Assembly (NCBI GenBank): GCA_028691515.1
Contig: JAQUZE010000001.1
Location: 107,347-171,346 of the forward strand
From: Bacilli bacterium
GTDB lineage: Bacteria > Bacillota_I > Bacilli_A > ML615J-28 > CAG-698
Direction: 5' to 3'
DNA: 64,000 nt
Positions 42,139 through 51,691 of this stretch are shown here, one piece after another. The notes beneath the pieces were generated by a model that worked only from the letters and a program-made list of their open reading frames with translations, was not told the origin of the DNA and did no database searches. The position numbers and the translations under genes are program-made. How positions within the stretch are numbered: position 1 is the stretch's first letter; every line of letters begins with the position of its first letter.

Positions 42139-44706
42139 ATGATTAAAAAAATTATTTTTATATGTATGTTGTCACTTCTTGGAGTAACACTTATTGCTTG
42201 TGGAGGGACAAAGGATTCTGCTCCAACTATTACAAATGGAGATGAAACGTACTTATCAGTTACTGAGGGTGGAGTTACTTACTCTTTTGATAAAAAAACA
42301 GTTTATGATTTACTTAAGAATTCTTATGTTGTTTCAACATTATTTTCTTTGATTGATGAAGATTTATTAAATAAAGAAAAAGTTAATAATGTATCATATT
42401 TAGATATGGTTACAGAAACTGAAGTTTTTGAGGCAATAGAAGAAGCTACATTTGAAAATGGGAAAGAAGATTTAACAGAAGATGAAATTAGAGATCTTGA
42501 AGATTTATTTGAAGAAAGAATGTTTTCAAGTGGATACCGCACACAAGATGAAATAAAGAATTATTATAAATTAGAAGTTGCAAGAGAAAAATATGCACGG
42601 GAAATGTTAGAAAAAGAAATTTTAGAAAAAGATGCTGAAGCAGAAGAAGATTCAGAAAAGTATTTCCCAGAAAATAAAATTTTAGGTAAATATAATTCTT
42701 TATATTCTGATAGTTATTTTGCCATTATTGTAAAATATAATACAGCTAGAGAAGTTAATGATGCTTTAGCACAATTAGGTGTTAAAATAATACCTCAAGA
42801 CGTAAATGTTGCAGGTAGTTATTCAAAATGGGTTTGGATAGAAAATGAGCTAGAGTTAACTGTTTCTGATACAATTCAAACAATGATAGATTTATATAAT
42901 TCGCAAAATAGTTATCGTGTTAGTGGTTATCCAGATGAGTTTTTATCATTAGTTGAAGGGGTTCAATATACAATTAATGATGGCAAATATCAATTTAATA
43001 AAATTGTTTCAGAAGATAATGAAGCACTAAATGAGTTAAATTATACTCAAGGAGAATTAATTGCAATAAATAAAGGTGTTTTAACAGAAATTAAAACTAC
43101 TTTAAATGCTTATAATCCTATGGATTCAAAAGTTGATTCTTCACAAAAGTGGTTTACTAATACAATTAAATCTTTAGATAGTGGAAATCTACAGTATTTA
43201 GCAATGAAGATATCTACAGTTGATAAAAGTCCATTAGAAGATGTTAGAGATGAAATTATTGAATTATTAAAAGAAGAAGTTTTAACAGTCGATTACATTA
43301 GTAAACAAATGGTAAAATTACGTAGTAATTATGAAATTGTTATTTATGATAAGGATATTGAAGATTATTATCTTTCTCAAGCAGAAAATGCTGATGTTGA
43401 ATTTAAGACAAGTAAAAAGACAAGTAAAAATGTAATTGCTGAAATTGATGGTGTTGAATATACTACTGATCAAGTTTTTGAAATAATGAATGATAGATAT
43501 GGTATGAATTTTATATCTAACCAAATTAATTATGAAAGATTACTTAGTAATAAAGAGTTGAATACTGTATATGATTATACAGGTAGAGCTTCTTTTGATA
43601 AAAATAAAGTATTGGATAAAACAGCATGGGAATCTTTGGATAATGATATTATTAAATTAAAACAAGAGTTTGAAAGTGGCCAATATGCTGCAATGGGCTG
43701 GGAAAATTATATTAAATACATTTATCAAGTTCAAAATGAGCATGAATTAAAATTATATTTACTTTATGAAGATTTGGGACAAAAATTTATTGATGAAATA
43801 TATGGAGTAAAAGATATATCTGAGGATTCAGAAATTTGGGATTTATATTTATATAATATGCAACAACGTGTTGATGAATATTATAATGTTACTGGTTATC
43901 ATTTACTTATATCTGTTAATGATTCTAATGGTAAACCTATTAATCCAATTGAATGGACAGAGTATCAAAAAATATTAGCAGAAGAATTGGATCAACAAGT
44001 TAAAGTATATTTAGAAAATACTACAGGGAAACATAGTGATAAATTTGCAAAAATTGCTTTAGAATTTGCTAAATCACCAAGATTTGTTGCGAAAACTGGA
44101 TTTGTTACTCAACCAGATATTACAAATTTAGATTATAATTTAGATAATATTGAAATTTCAAAGTTTAAATCTGCAGGATTAACAGTAAAATATGAAGATT
44201 TGGGATCATTTGAAAATGGAAAAATGGTTGAAGCTTTTAGTAACGCAATGCTTGACATATGGAATTCAGCAACATTTACAGATGGAATTGATGAGTCTAC
44301 TGTAATCTATGGTGTGGATGTTTCATTAGGAGAGTATATTATTAGTGAATTTGGTTATCATGTATATGTAAATACAAAATCAACTGATATTCCTAAATGG
44401 ATGGATATTAATAGAAATAAACATATTTTGCCAACATTCGACCAAATTCAAATGTATTTAGTCGATAAAGAAAACGAAACTTTATCTAAAGAAGTTTTAG
44501 CAGCAATTGAAAAGTATTTTAATCCATTATTAAAAGAGCTTACAAGTGAAACCATAATTGCTGTAGAATTGATTAAAGAACAGAAATCTTTAAATATTGA
44601 TTTTAAAATAGATGCATTTACTATAGAAGATTTTAATAGATTTTTAGATATTAATCTTAAGCAATTAGAAGAACAATTAACTTATAAAACTAGTTTACCT
44701 ATCTAA
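42139..44706 (+). CDS. PrsA-like parvulin-domain lipoprotein, copy 2
   Basis: An 855-residue lipoprotein with a classical signal (MIKKIIFICMLSLLGVTLIAC, Cys21 as lipid site). It is colinear with copy 1 through nearly its whole length, sharing TITNGDETYL near the start and NRYGMNF-like and YEDLGSFENGKMVEAFS segments. Conserved parvulin positions are H588 (GYHLLISV), D687 and H741 (FGYHVYV). A likely extracellular foldase or chaperone attached to the membrane, probably abundant given its perfect promoter. Compared with copy 1 it has a true lipobox and a small insertion near residue 480. The ATG at 42139 follows AAAGGA. Confidence 0.72.
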   Translation: MIKKIIFICMLSLLGVTLIACGGTKDSAPTITNGDETYLSVTEGGVTYSFDKKTVYDLLKNSYVVSTLFSLIDEDLLNKEKVNNVSYLDMVTETEVFEAIEEATFENGKEDLTEDEIRDLEDLFEERMFSSGYRTQDEIKNYYKLEVAREKYAREMLEKEILEKDAEAEEDSEKYFPENKILGKYNSLYSDSYFAIIVKYNTAREVNDALAQLGVKIIPQDVNVAGSYSKWVWIENELELTVSDTIQTMIDLYNSQNSYRVSGYPDEFLSLVEGVQYTINDGKYQFNKIVSEDNEALNELNYTQGELIAINKGVLTEIKTTLNAYNPMDSKVDSSQKWFTNTIKSLDSGNLQYLAMKISTVDKSPLEDVRDEIIELLKEEVLTVDYISKQMVKLRSNYEIVIYDKDIEDYYLSQAENADVEFKTSKKTSKNVIAEIDGVEYTTDQVFEIMNDRYGMNFISNQINYERLLSNKELNTVYDYTGRASFDKNKVLDKTAWESLDNDIIKLKQEFESGQYAAMGWENYIKYIYQVQNEHELKLYLLYEDLGQKFIDEIYGVKDISEDSEIWDLYLYNMQQRVDEYYNVTGYHLLISVNDSNGKPINPIEWTEYQKILAEELDQQVKVYLENTTGKHSDKFAKIALEFAKSPRFVAKTGFVTQPDITNLDYNLDNIEISKFKSAGLTVKYEDLGSFENGKMVEAFSNAMLDIWNSATFTDGIDESTVIYGVDVSLGEYIISEFGYHVYVNTKSTDIPKWMDINRNKHILPTFDQIQMYLVDKENETLSKEVLAAIEKYFNPLLKELTSETIIAVELIKEQKSLNIDFKIDAFTIEDFNRFLDINLKQLEEQLTYKTSLPI

Positions 44707-44727
44707 TCCAATTTATATTTTAATAAT

Positions 44728-44758
44728 AAGGTATCGGATTTTTATCTGATACCTTTTA
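44728..44758 (+). terminator. Terminator after PrsA-like copy 2
   Basis: A 12-bp stem with one G-T pair (AAGGTATCGGAT, loop TTTT, complement), followed by a short T-run. Confidence 0.8.
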
Positions 44759-44760
44759 AC

Positions 44761-44789
44761 TTGAAAAAAAAGAGCATTAATTATATAAT
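44761..44789 (+). promoter_or_regulatory. Sigma-A promoter for walJ-rlmH-uvrB
   Basis: TTGAAA at 44761 and TATAAT at 44784 with a 17-base spacer; AGGAGA at 44804 precedes the ATG at 44816. Confidence 0.8.
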
Positions 44790-44815
44790 AGTTATACATA
44801 AATAGGAGATTAAGT

Positions 44816-45592
44816 ATGAAAGTATGCGTTTTAGCAAGTGGTTCAAAAGGGAACTGTACATATATTGAAAATGAAAATTATAAGATTATTATTGATTGTG
44901 GAATCACTTATAGAAATGCTTATCTAAAGGCAGAATCTTTGGGTATAGATATAAGTAACATAAATGCTATTTTTATCACACATGAGCATGGAGATCACTC
45001 TAGGTTTTTATATCAATATTATTACAGGACAAAAGCAAATGTTTATGTTGGCAAGCCTACGATAAAAAGTTTGATGAAAAATAATCTTAGTTTAAGAAAA
45101 ATTCAAAATATTTTAATTTTAGATCCGGATTTTACTTATAAGATTTTTGGTTTTGAAATTATTCCTATTGAATTAGCTCATGATGTTTTTTGTTTAGGTT
45201 ATTTTATTAAATATAATAATAAATCGCTTTTATATGCAACAGATACAGGTTTTTTTCCAACAAGATATCTCGAGTTATTACAACTTTCTAATCTTGTGAT
45301 TATAGAGGCTAATCATGACATAAAGATGTTAATGGATAGTGAAAGACCAAATTATTTAATTAATCGTGTTTTATCGGAAAGTGGTCATATGAGTAATCTT
45401 AGTTGTTATAATTTATTATCGCGTAATATTAATGGTAATAGTTTACATATAGTATTAGCTCATGTTTCTGAAGAATGTAATACCGAGGAAATAATTACAA
45501 ATGATATTATTGATAAATTATATAATGAGTTGGATTATCGTGGTAAAATTCATATTGCTAAGCAGTCAAGTTCTTTGGTTATAGAATTATGA
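44816..45592 (+). CDS. walJ: WalJ/YycJ metallo-beta-lactamase-fold protein
   Basis: A 258-residue MBL-fold hydrolase of the YycJ (WalJ) family, described as a 5'-3' exonuclease that links cell division and DNA replication. The start MKVCVLASGSKGNCTYIE and the metal motif THEHGDHSR are characteristic; further ligands are in ELAHD, ATDTG and LAHVSEE. In Bacillus it ends the walRK operon; no walRK genes are present here. Its TGA stop overlaps the rlmH start. Confidence 0.93.
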   Translation: MKVCVLASGSKGNCTYIENENYKIIIDCGITYRNAYLKAESLGIDISNINAIFITHEHGDHSRFLYQYYYRTKANVYVGKPTIKSLMKNNLSLRKIQNILILDPDFTYKIFGFEIIPIELAHDVFCLGYFIKYNNKSLLYATDTGFFPTRYLELLQLSNLVIIEANHDIKMLMDSERPNYLINRVLSESGHMSNLSCYNLLSRNINGNSLHIVLAHVSEECNTEEIITNDIIDKLYNELDYRGKIHIAKQSSSLVIEL

Positions 45593-46050
45593 TGGAAATA
45601 AATTTAGTTTGTGTTGGTAAAATAAAAGAAAAGTATTTAAGAAATGCAATAGATGAATATGTAAAAAGAATTCAAGGTTTTGCTAGAATAAACATTATTG
45701 AAATTAAAGAGAGAAATTCTGATGATTTTTTAAAGAATTTGAGAGAAGAAGGAACTGATATTATAAATGCTGTTTTAGATGGTTATGTCATTGCTTTGGA
45801 AATTAATGGAGAAAATATGGATAGTATTATATTTAGTGAGCAAATTGAGCAATATTTTCTTTATAATACTAAGAAATTATTTTTTGTTATTGGGTCAAGT
45901 TGTGGTCTTGATAATGAAGTTATAAAAAGAAGTAATAGATCTTTATCTTTTTCAAAGATGACTTTTCCTCATCAATTAATGAGAGTTATTTTTTTAGAAC
46001 AAATATATCGAGCTTTTTCGATAATAAACAATAAAAAATATCATAAATAG
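45589..46050 (+). CDS. rlmH: 23S rRNA (pseudouridine-1915-N3) methyltransferase
   Basis: SPOUT methyltransferase that methylates pseudouridine 1915 in helix 69 of 23S rRNA. The 153 residues show NLVCVGKIKEKYL, ALEINGENMDS, the knot motif FVIGSSCGL (usual GGS is GSS) and the C-terminal FPHQLMRVIFLEQIYRAF ending in YHK. Start at 45589 overlapping the walJ stop; an adjacent second ATG at 45592 is possible. The walJ-rlmH neighbourhood is conserved in Bacillota. Confidence 0.95.
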   Translation: MMEINLVCVGKIKEKYLRNAIDEYVKRIQGFARINIIEIKERNSDDFLKNLREEGTDIINAVLDGYVIALEINGENMDSIIFSEQIEQYFLYNTKKLFFVIGSSCGLDNEVIKRSNRSLSFSKMTFPHQLMRVIFLEQIYRAFSIINNKKYHK

Positions 46051-46060
46051 AAGGTAATAA

Positions 46061-48037
46061 ATGAGTGTTTTTAAATTACATAGTAATTATAAACCAACAG
46101 GAGATCAGCCTAAAGCTATCTCTTCTTTGGTGTCTAATATAAATAAAGGTATAAAGGAACAAACTTTACTTGGGGCAACGGGTACAGGTAAAACTTTTAC
46201 TATTGCTAATGTTATAGAACAAACTGGTCTTAAGACTTTGGTTCTTGCTCATAATAAAACATTAGCAGGACAATTATATAGTGAATTAAAATCATTTTTT
46301 CCTGAAAATAAAGTGGAATACTTTATTTCTTATTATGATTATTATCAACCTGAAGCATATGTAGTTTCTAAAGATTTATATATAGAGAAAGATTCATCAA
46401 TTAATGATGATATTGATCAAATGCGGCATTCTGCTGTTAGCTCATTACTTACTAGTGATGATGTAATAGTTGTAGCTAGTGTTTCTTGTATATATGGTAT
46501 TGGTGATCCTGAAGATTATTTAGAGAAGATGTTAACTATTAGAGAGAAAGATATAGTTGATCGTAATGATTTATTAAATCAACTTATAAAAATGGAATAT
46601 GTTAGAAATGATTATGAGTTAAAAAGAGGTACTTTTAGAGTTAAGGGAGAAAGTATTGATATTATCCCAGCATATTTTAAAGATCAAGCAATTAGAATTG
46701 AATTTTTTGATAATGAAGTAGAAAGAATATTAATTGTAGATATTATTACGGGAAAAGCATTATCTAAAAAAACTATTATGAATGTTTTCCCAGCAACTCT
46801 TTTTGCTACAAGTGAATATAAAAAAGAAGAAGCAATAAAAAGAATAAAAAATGAGTTAGCTGATCAAATAGATTATTTTAAAAACAATAATAAATTACTT
46901 GAGGCTCAAAGGATAGAACAAAGAACTAAATATGATATTGAAATGTTAGAAGAAGTTGGAACTTGTTCAGGAATAGAGAACTATTCAAGGCATTTTAGTT
47001 TAAGAGAAGAAGGGGAGACGCCGTATACATTAATTGATTTTTTTAAAAAAGATTTTTTATTGATTGTGGATGAATCACATGTTTCTTTACCTCAAGTAAG
47101 AGGAATGTATAATGGTGATAGAAGCAGGAAAATGAATTTAGTAGAGAATGGTTTTCGTCTTCCATCTGCACTGGATAATAGACCACTTCGTTTTGAGGAG
47201 TTTCAAGAGAAATTAGATAAAGTAATTTATTTAAGTGCAACACCTTCAGATTTTGAAAAAGATAGAAGCTTTGATGTTATTGAACAAATTATAAGACCTA
47301 CAGGATTAATTGATCCCATTATTGAAGTAAGAGAAACTAATGGGCAAATCGAAGATTTAATTAAAGAACTTAAAATGAGAATTAAAGCTGGAGAAAGAAC
47401 TTTAATTTTAACGCTAACAATAAAAATGTCAGAAGATTTAACTAGATATTTAAAAGATTTAGATATTAAAGTGGCTTATTTACATTCGGAAGTTAAGACT
47501 TTGGAAAGACTTGAGATTATTAGAAAATTAAGAATGGGAACTTATGATTGTTTGGTTGGTATTAATCTTTTAAGAGAAGGATTAGACATTCCTGAAGTTT
47601 CTTTAATCACAATATTAGATGCAGATAAAGAGGGATTTTTAAGAAGTGAGACTGCGTTGATACAAACTATTGGTAGGGCTGCTAGAAATGTAAATGGTAA
47701 AGTTATTATGTATGCTGATAAAATTACTAATTCTATGGAAAAAGCAATTGTTGAAACATATAGAAGAAGAGAGATACAAGAAAAATATAATACTGATAAT
47801 AATATTATTCCCCAGACAATTTATAAAGATATACAAGATGAGATGGTTATCACTAGAATAATTTCTGAGGATATTGCTAATGTTGATTTAGATAATTTGA
47901 GTAAATTAAGTAAAATAGAAGTAGATAAATTAGTGAGTAGTTTAGAAAAACAAATGAAAGAAGCTGCTAAGGAATTAGATTTTGAACAAGCTATGGGTTT
48001 AAGAGATATTATTTTTGAACTTAAAAGCAGTAAGTAG
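46061..48037 (+). CDS. uvrB: UvrABC system protein B
   Basis: Damage-verification helicase of nucleotide excision repair. The 658 residues hold Walker [13 protein letters not shown], the damage-probing beta-hairpin region [11 protein letters not shown], the DEAD-like [10 protein letters not shown], helicase motif [11 protein letters not shown], motif [11 protein letters not shown] and the C-terminal UVR motif ([15 protein letters not shown]) that binds UvrC. Length and order are standard. uvrA and uvrC are not adjacent. It begins 10 bases after rlmH. Confidence 0.97.
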   Translation: MSVFKLHSNYKPTGDQPKAISSLVSNINKGIKEQTLLGATGTGKTFTIANVIEQTGLKTLVLAHNKTLAGQLYSELKSFFPENKVEYFISYYDYYQPEAYVVSKDLYIEKDSSINDDIDQMRHSAVSSLLTSDDVIVVASVSCIYGIGDPEDYLEKMLTIREKDIVDRNDLLNQLIKMEYVRNDYELKRGTFRVKGESIDIIPAYFKDQAIRIEFFDNEVERILIVDIITGKALSKKTIMNVFPATLFATSEYKKEEAIKRIKNELADQIDYFKNNNKLLEAQRIEQRTKYDIEMLEEVGTCSGIENYSRHFSLREEGETPYTLIDFFKKDFLLIVDESHVSLPQVRGMYNGDRSRKMNLVENGFRLPSALDNRPLRFEEFQEKLDKVIYLSATPSDFEKDRSFDVIEQIIRPTGLIDPIIEVRETNGQIEDLIKELKMRIKAGERTLILTLTIKMSEDLTRYLKDLDIKVAYLHSEVKTLERLEIIRKLRMGTYDCLVGINLLREGLDIPEVSLITILDADKEGFLRSETALIQTIGRAARNVNGKVIMYADKITNSMEKAIVETYRRREIQEKYNTDNNIIPQTIYKDIQDEMVITRIISEDIANVDLDNLSKLSKIEVDKLVSSLEKQMKEAAKELDFEQAMGLRDIIFELKSSK

Positions 48038-48042
48038 GGAAC

Positions 48043-49155
48043 ATGAAAAAAGTAATTGTAGGTTTAAGTGGTGGTGTTGATAGCGCTGTTGCTGTTATAA
48101 AATTAAAAGAGGCGGGTTATCTTGTTGAAGGGATGTTTATGCGTAATTGGGATTCTTCTCTTAATAATGATGTATTGGGTAATCCTAATAATTTTGATGA
48201 AATTTGTCCTCAAGAGCAAGATTATAATGATGCATTGATTACTGCAAATCAGTTAGGAATAAAACTTCATAGAGTAGATTTTGTTAAGGAATATTGGGAA
48301 TATGTTTTCACATATTTTTTAGATGAATATAAAAAAAATAGAACACCTAATCCAGATATATTATGTAATAGTGAAATAAAGTTTAAATTCTTTTTAGAAG
48401 CAGCAGTGAAATTAGATGCTGATTATATTGCTATGGGGCATTATGCAAGAGTGGTACATTATCCTGATGTTGTTTTAAAAAGGGGAATTGATGATAGTAA
48501 AGACCAAAGTTATTTTTTATGTCAGTTAAATAGAGAACAATTAAGTAAATCATTGTTTCCTATTGGTGAGTTAACTAAAAAAGAAGTTAGAGAAATAGCT
48601 TTAAAACATAATCTTAAAATTGCAAAGAAAAAAGATTCTACTGGAGTCTGTTTTATTGGTGAACGAGATTTTAAATTATTTTTAGAAAATTATTTGCCTG
48701 CAAAACCAGGATTAATGAAAACTTTAAGGAATGAAGTTGTTGGTAAACATGATGGTTTAATGTATTATACAATTGGTCAACGAAAAGGTTTAGGTTTAGG
48801 GGGAGATTTTGGTCCTTGGTTTGTTTTAGGAAAAGATGTAATAAATAATGTTTTAATAGTGGGTTATAAAGATGATCAGAATTATTTGTATTCTGATATG
48901 TGTTTTGCCATTAATTTTAATTGGTTGAGTGAAGATTTTACTGAAATTTTTTGTACTGCCAAGTTTCGTTATCGTAGTAAAGATATAAAAGTTAAAATAA
49001 CAAAAATAACTAATAATAAAGTAAAAGTAGAATATCCAAATAAGTTTAGAGCTGTAACTCCAGGTCAAGCTGTTGTTTTTTATGATGGTGAAGTATTACT
49101 TGGTGGGGCTACAATAGATGAAGTATATAATGAAGGTATTAAAAGAAAGTATTAG
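48043..49155 (+). CDS. mnmA: tRNA-specific 2-thiouridylase MnmA
   Basis: Puts sulfur at position 2 of wobble uridine 34 in tRNA-Lys, Glu and Gln. The 370-residue protein has the PP-loop GLSGGVDSAVAV, the catalytic cysteines in NPDILCNSEIKF and STGVCFIGER, and the tRNA-binding segment YYTIGQRKGLGLGG. It starts five bases after uvrB and is followed by recD2 nine bases later; mnmA near recD2 is common in Bacillota. Confidence 0.96.
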   Translation: MKKVIVGLSGGVDSAVAVIKLKEAGYLVEGMFMRNWDSSLNNDVLGNPNNFDEICPQEQDYNDALITANQLGIKLHRVDFVKEYWEYVFTYFLDEYKKNRTPNPDILCNSEIKFKFFLEAAVKLDADYIAMGHYARVVHYPDVVLKRGIDDSKDQSYFLCQLNREQLSKSLFPIGELTKKEVREIALKHNLKIAKKKDSTGVCFIGERDFKLFLENYLPAKPGLMKTLRNEVVGKHDGLMYYTIGQRKGLGLGGDFGPWFVLGKDVINNVLIVGYKDDQNYLYSDMCFAINFNWLSEDFTEIFCTAKFRYRSKDIKVKITKITNNKVKVEYPNKFRAVTPGQAVVFYDGEVLLGGATIDEVYNEGIKRKY

Positions 49156-49164
49156 AGGATAAAA

Positions 49165-51438
49165 ATGGAAAAGGTTTGGGGAAGTGTTAACCGGGTTATT
49201 TATTATAATGATAAAAACGGGTATGGAGTAATTAGAATTACACTTGACCCTAAAAACCCAGAAATAAAATTAGTAATGGATAAACTATATTCTTCTTTTG
49301 TAACAGTTACAGGTGTTTTTGAGAGAAAACCGATTGAAAATGAAAATTATACTTTTTTGGGTGAGTTTGTTGATACTGAATATGGGTATCAATTTAAAGC
49401 AAGTTCATTTGATCGGAAAACAGAAAATACATTAGAAGGAATTATAAATTATTTATCAAGTGATTTATTTCCAGGAGTAGGTAAAATAGCTGCAACAAAG
49501 ATATTTAATACTCTTGGAGAGGAAAGTTTAAGCTTGATATTAGAAAATAAAAAGAATCTTGATAAAGTTCGTGGAATAAATAAATTGCAGAAAGATACAA
49601 TATATGAAAATCTGCAGAAAAACCTTTCTTTTAAAGAAACTACTTTAGCATTTTTAAGTTTAGGTTTAACTATGTCTGTTGCATTAAAATTAATAAATCA
49701 TTATGGACCTTCTGCATATGAGATTATCAAAAATGATCCTTATATTTTAATTGATCAAGTTGAGGGGTTCGGCTTTATTAGGGCAGATAAAATAGCTTTT
49801 TCATTGGGTATTAAAAAAGACGCTTTAGTTAGGGTTAAAGCATTGTTGATATATATATTAAATCAATATACTTATGGAAAAGGAAATTCTTATGTAAAAA
49901 AAAGTGAGCTATTTAATTTAATGCACAATGAAGTAGAAAATGAAGATAGTTTTTTTGATGAGGAATTATTAAATAATGTTATTAAAAGTTTAGTTATTGA
50001 TAACAAAATAGTTATTGAAGAAGAAGATATCTATTTAAAACCTATTTTTTACTCTGAAGTTGATTTTGCAAATAAAATTAAACAAATTGTAAATTATGAA
50101 CATCAGAATGACTTTATAGAAGCAGATATTATTAGTGAATTAAATAAATTAATGAGAAAAATAAAAATAACATATACTAGTGAACAAAAAGATGCCATTG
50201 TTTTATCACTTTTAAATAATATATCAATTATTACTGGTGGCCCCGGTACTGGTAAATCTACAATAATAAATGGAATCATTAAAACATATACCTCTCTTTT
50301 TAACAAAGAAGAATTAGTTGGCGAAGCTATATATTTGCTTGCGCCTACAGGTAGAGCTGCAAAAAGATTGCAAGAGATAACAAAGCATAATGCTATGACT
50401 GTTCATAAGTTTTTGGGTTATGAAGGGAATGGTAATTATCGATATGGAAAAGATACTATTATTGCTTGTAAAATGGTAATTGTTGATGAATTTTCAATGG
50501 TTGATATTGAATTAGCATCAAGGCTTTTAAATGCGTTATCTTTAGATGTGAAAATTGTTTTTATTGGTGACAAAGATCAACTACCGTCTGTTGGTCCAGG
50601 CAATGTTTTAGATGATTTGATTTCATCAAATATAATTAAAACGATAAAATTAACGCAAATACATAGACAACAAATAGATTCATCTATTATTGATTTTGCT
50701 CATAGTATAAATAAAGGGATTGTTCCAGACAATGTTTTAGATATGCAAAGTGACAGAAGCTTTGTTAGAATGAATGATAATTCTATTATACAAAATTTGG
50801 TTTTTACAATAAAAAGAGCCATAGATAAACAAATGGATTTAATTAAGGATATTCAAGTTCTTGTTCCAATGTATAAGGGTGAACTGGGTATTATAAATAT
50901 TAATAAAGTTTTGCAAGAAGAATTTAATCCTAAAAAGGATTTAGAAATAACAAAATTTAATTATTCTTTTAGAGTTAATGATAAGGTTATTCAATTAGTT
51001 AATAGAACGGAAAAAGAGGTTATGAATGGAGATATTGGGCAAATAATTAGTATTGATTATCAAAATAATGACTATTTAGGGTTAACTGTTTTATATGATT
51101 TTGGTCCAGTTTATTATAATGAAGATGAATTAGATGATTTAAGCTTAGCTTATGCCATTTCTATTCATAAAGCTCAAGGAAGTGAGTTTGATTTAGTGGT
51201 TATTCCCTTTACATCCAAGTATTATATTATGCTTAAAAAGAAATTAATATATACTGCTGTTACAAGAGCAAAAAAATATCTAATAATGCTTGGATCCCTT
51301 GAAGCTATGGTTCAAGGAATAAAAAAAATAGAAGTAAAAAAACGGACAAAATTAGTTAATAGATTAACAAATGTTTTACAAAATAATGATAGTGAAATTA
51401 TAAATGATGAGGATATTTCCCCGTTTGATTTTTTATAA
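49165..51438 (+). CDS. recD2: RecD2-type DNA helicase
   Basis: 5'-3' superfamily 1B helicase of the RecD2/YrrC type found without RecBC. Of its 757 residues the first 330 form the RecD2-specific N-terminal region with helix-hairpin-helix repeats (FPGVGKIAA, VRGINKLQ, VEGFGFIRADKIA). The helicase core has Walker A GGPGTGKST (358-366), Walker B IVDEFSMVD, IGDKDQLPSVGPG, and C-terminal AISIHKAQGSEF and YTAVTRAKK. It is thought to act in repair and replication-fork maintenance. It ends in a bidirectional terminator region after a 190-base spacer. Confidence 0.95.
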   Translation: MEKVWGSVNRVIYYNDKNGYGVIRITLDPKNPEIKLVMDKLYSSFVTVTGVFERKPIENENYTFLGEFVDTEYGYQFKASSFDRKTENTLEGIINYLSSDLFPGVGKIAATKIFNTLGEESLSLILENKKNLDKVRGINKLQKDTIYENLQKNLSFKETTLAFLSLGLTMSVALKLINHYGPSAYEIIKNDPYILIDQVEGFGFIRADKIAFSLGIKKDALVRVKALLIYILNQYTYGKGNSYVKKSELFNLMHNEVENEDSFFDEELLNNVIKSLVIDNKIVIEEEDIYLKPIFYSEVDFANKIKQIVNYEHQNDFIEADIISELNKLMRKIKITYTSEQKDAIVLSLLNNISIITGGPGTGKSTIINGIIKTYTSLFNKEELVGEAIYLLAPTGRAAKRLQEITKHNAMTVHKFLGYEGNGNYRYGKDTIIACKMVIVDEFSMVDIELASRLLNALSLDVKIVFIGDKDQLPSVGPGNVLDDLISSNIIKTIKLTQIHRQQIDSSIIDFAHSINKGIVPDNVLDMQSDRSFVRMNDNSIIQNLVFTIKRAIDKQMDLIKDIQVLVPMYKGELGIININKVLQEEFNPKKDLEITKFNYSFRVNDKVIQLVNRTEKEVMNGDIGQIISIDYQNNDYLGLTVLYDFGPVYYNEDELDDLSLAYAISIHKAQGSEFDLVVIPFTSKYYIMLKKKLIYTAVTRAKKYLIMLGSLEAMVQGIKKIEVKKRTKLVNRLTNVLQNNDSEIINDEDISPFDFL

Positions 51439-51630
51439 ATATTTTAAAATAAAGCAAAAAAAAGTTGAATTTACCATTTTTTTATTTTCTTTATTTTGAT
51501 TTCTAATCAAAGAACTCTAGGGGGTTGTTAATTAGCTGTGAAAGGGTTAAAAAACGATTAAAGGTTAAATAACAAGTGAATTATTGGAAAGAATGAACAT
51601 GTGTAAAAATATATTATAAGAAATTTAAAA

Positions 51631-51665
51631 AAAGACTTGAAGATAATACTTCAAGTCTTTTTTGG
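51631..51665. terminator. Bidirectional terminator between recD2 and the amidase gene
   Basis: A 12-bp perfect stem (AAAGACTTGAAG, loop ATAATA, complement) flanked by A6 and T7. The 190 bases between recD2 and this hairpin hold no open frame, RNA or repeat I could identify. Confidence 0.88.
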
Positions 51666-51691
51666 TTTTTAGTTATATATATAATCGATTT

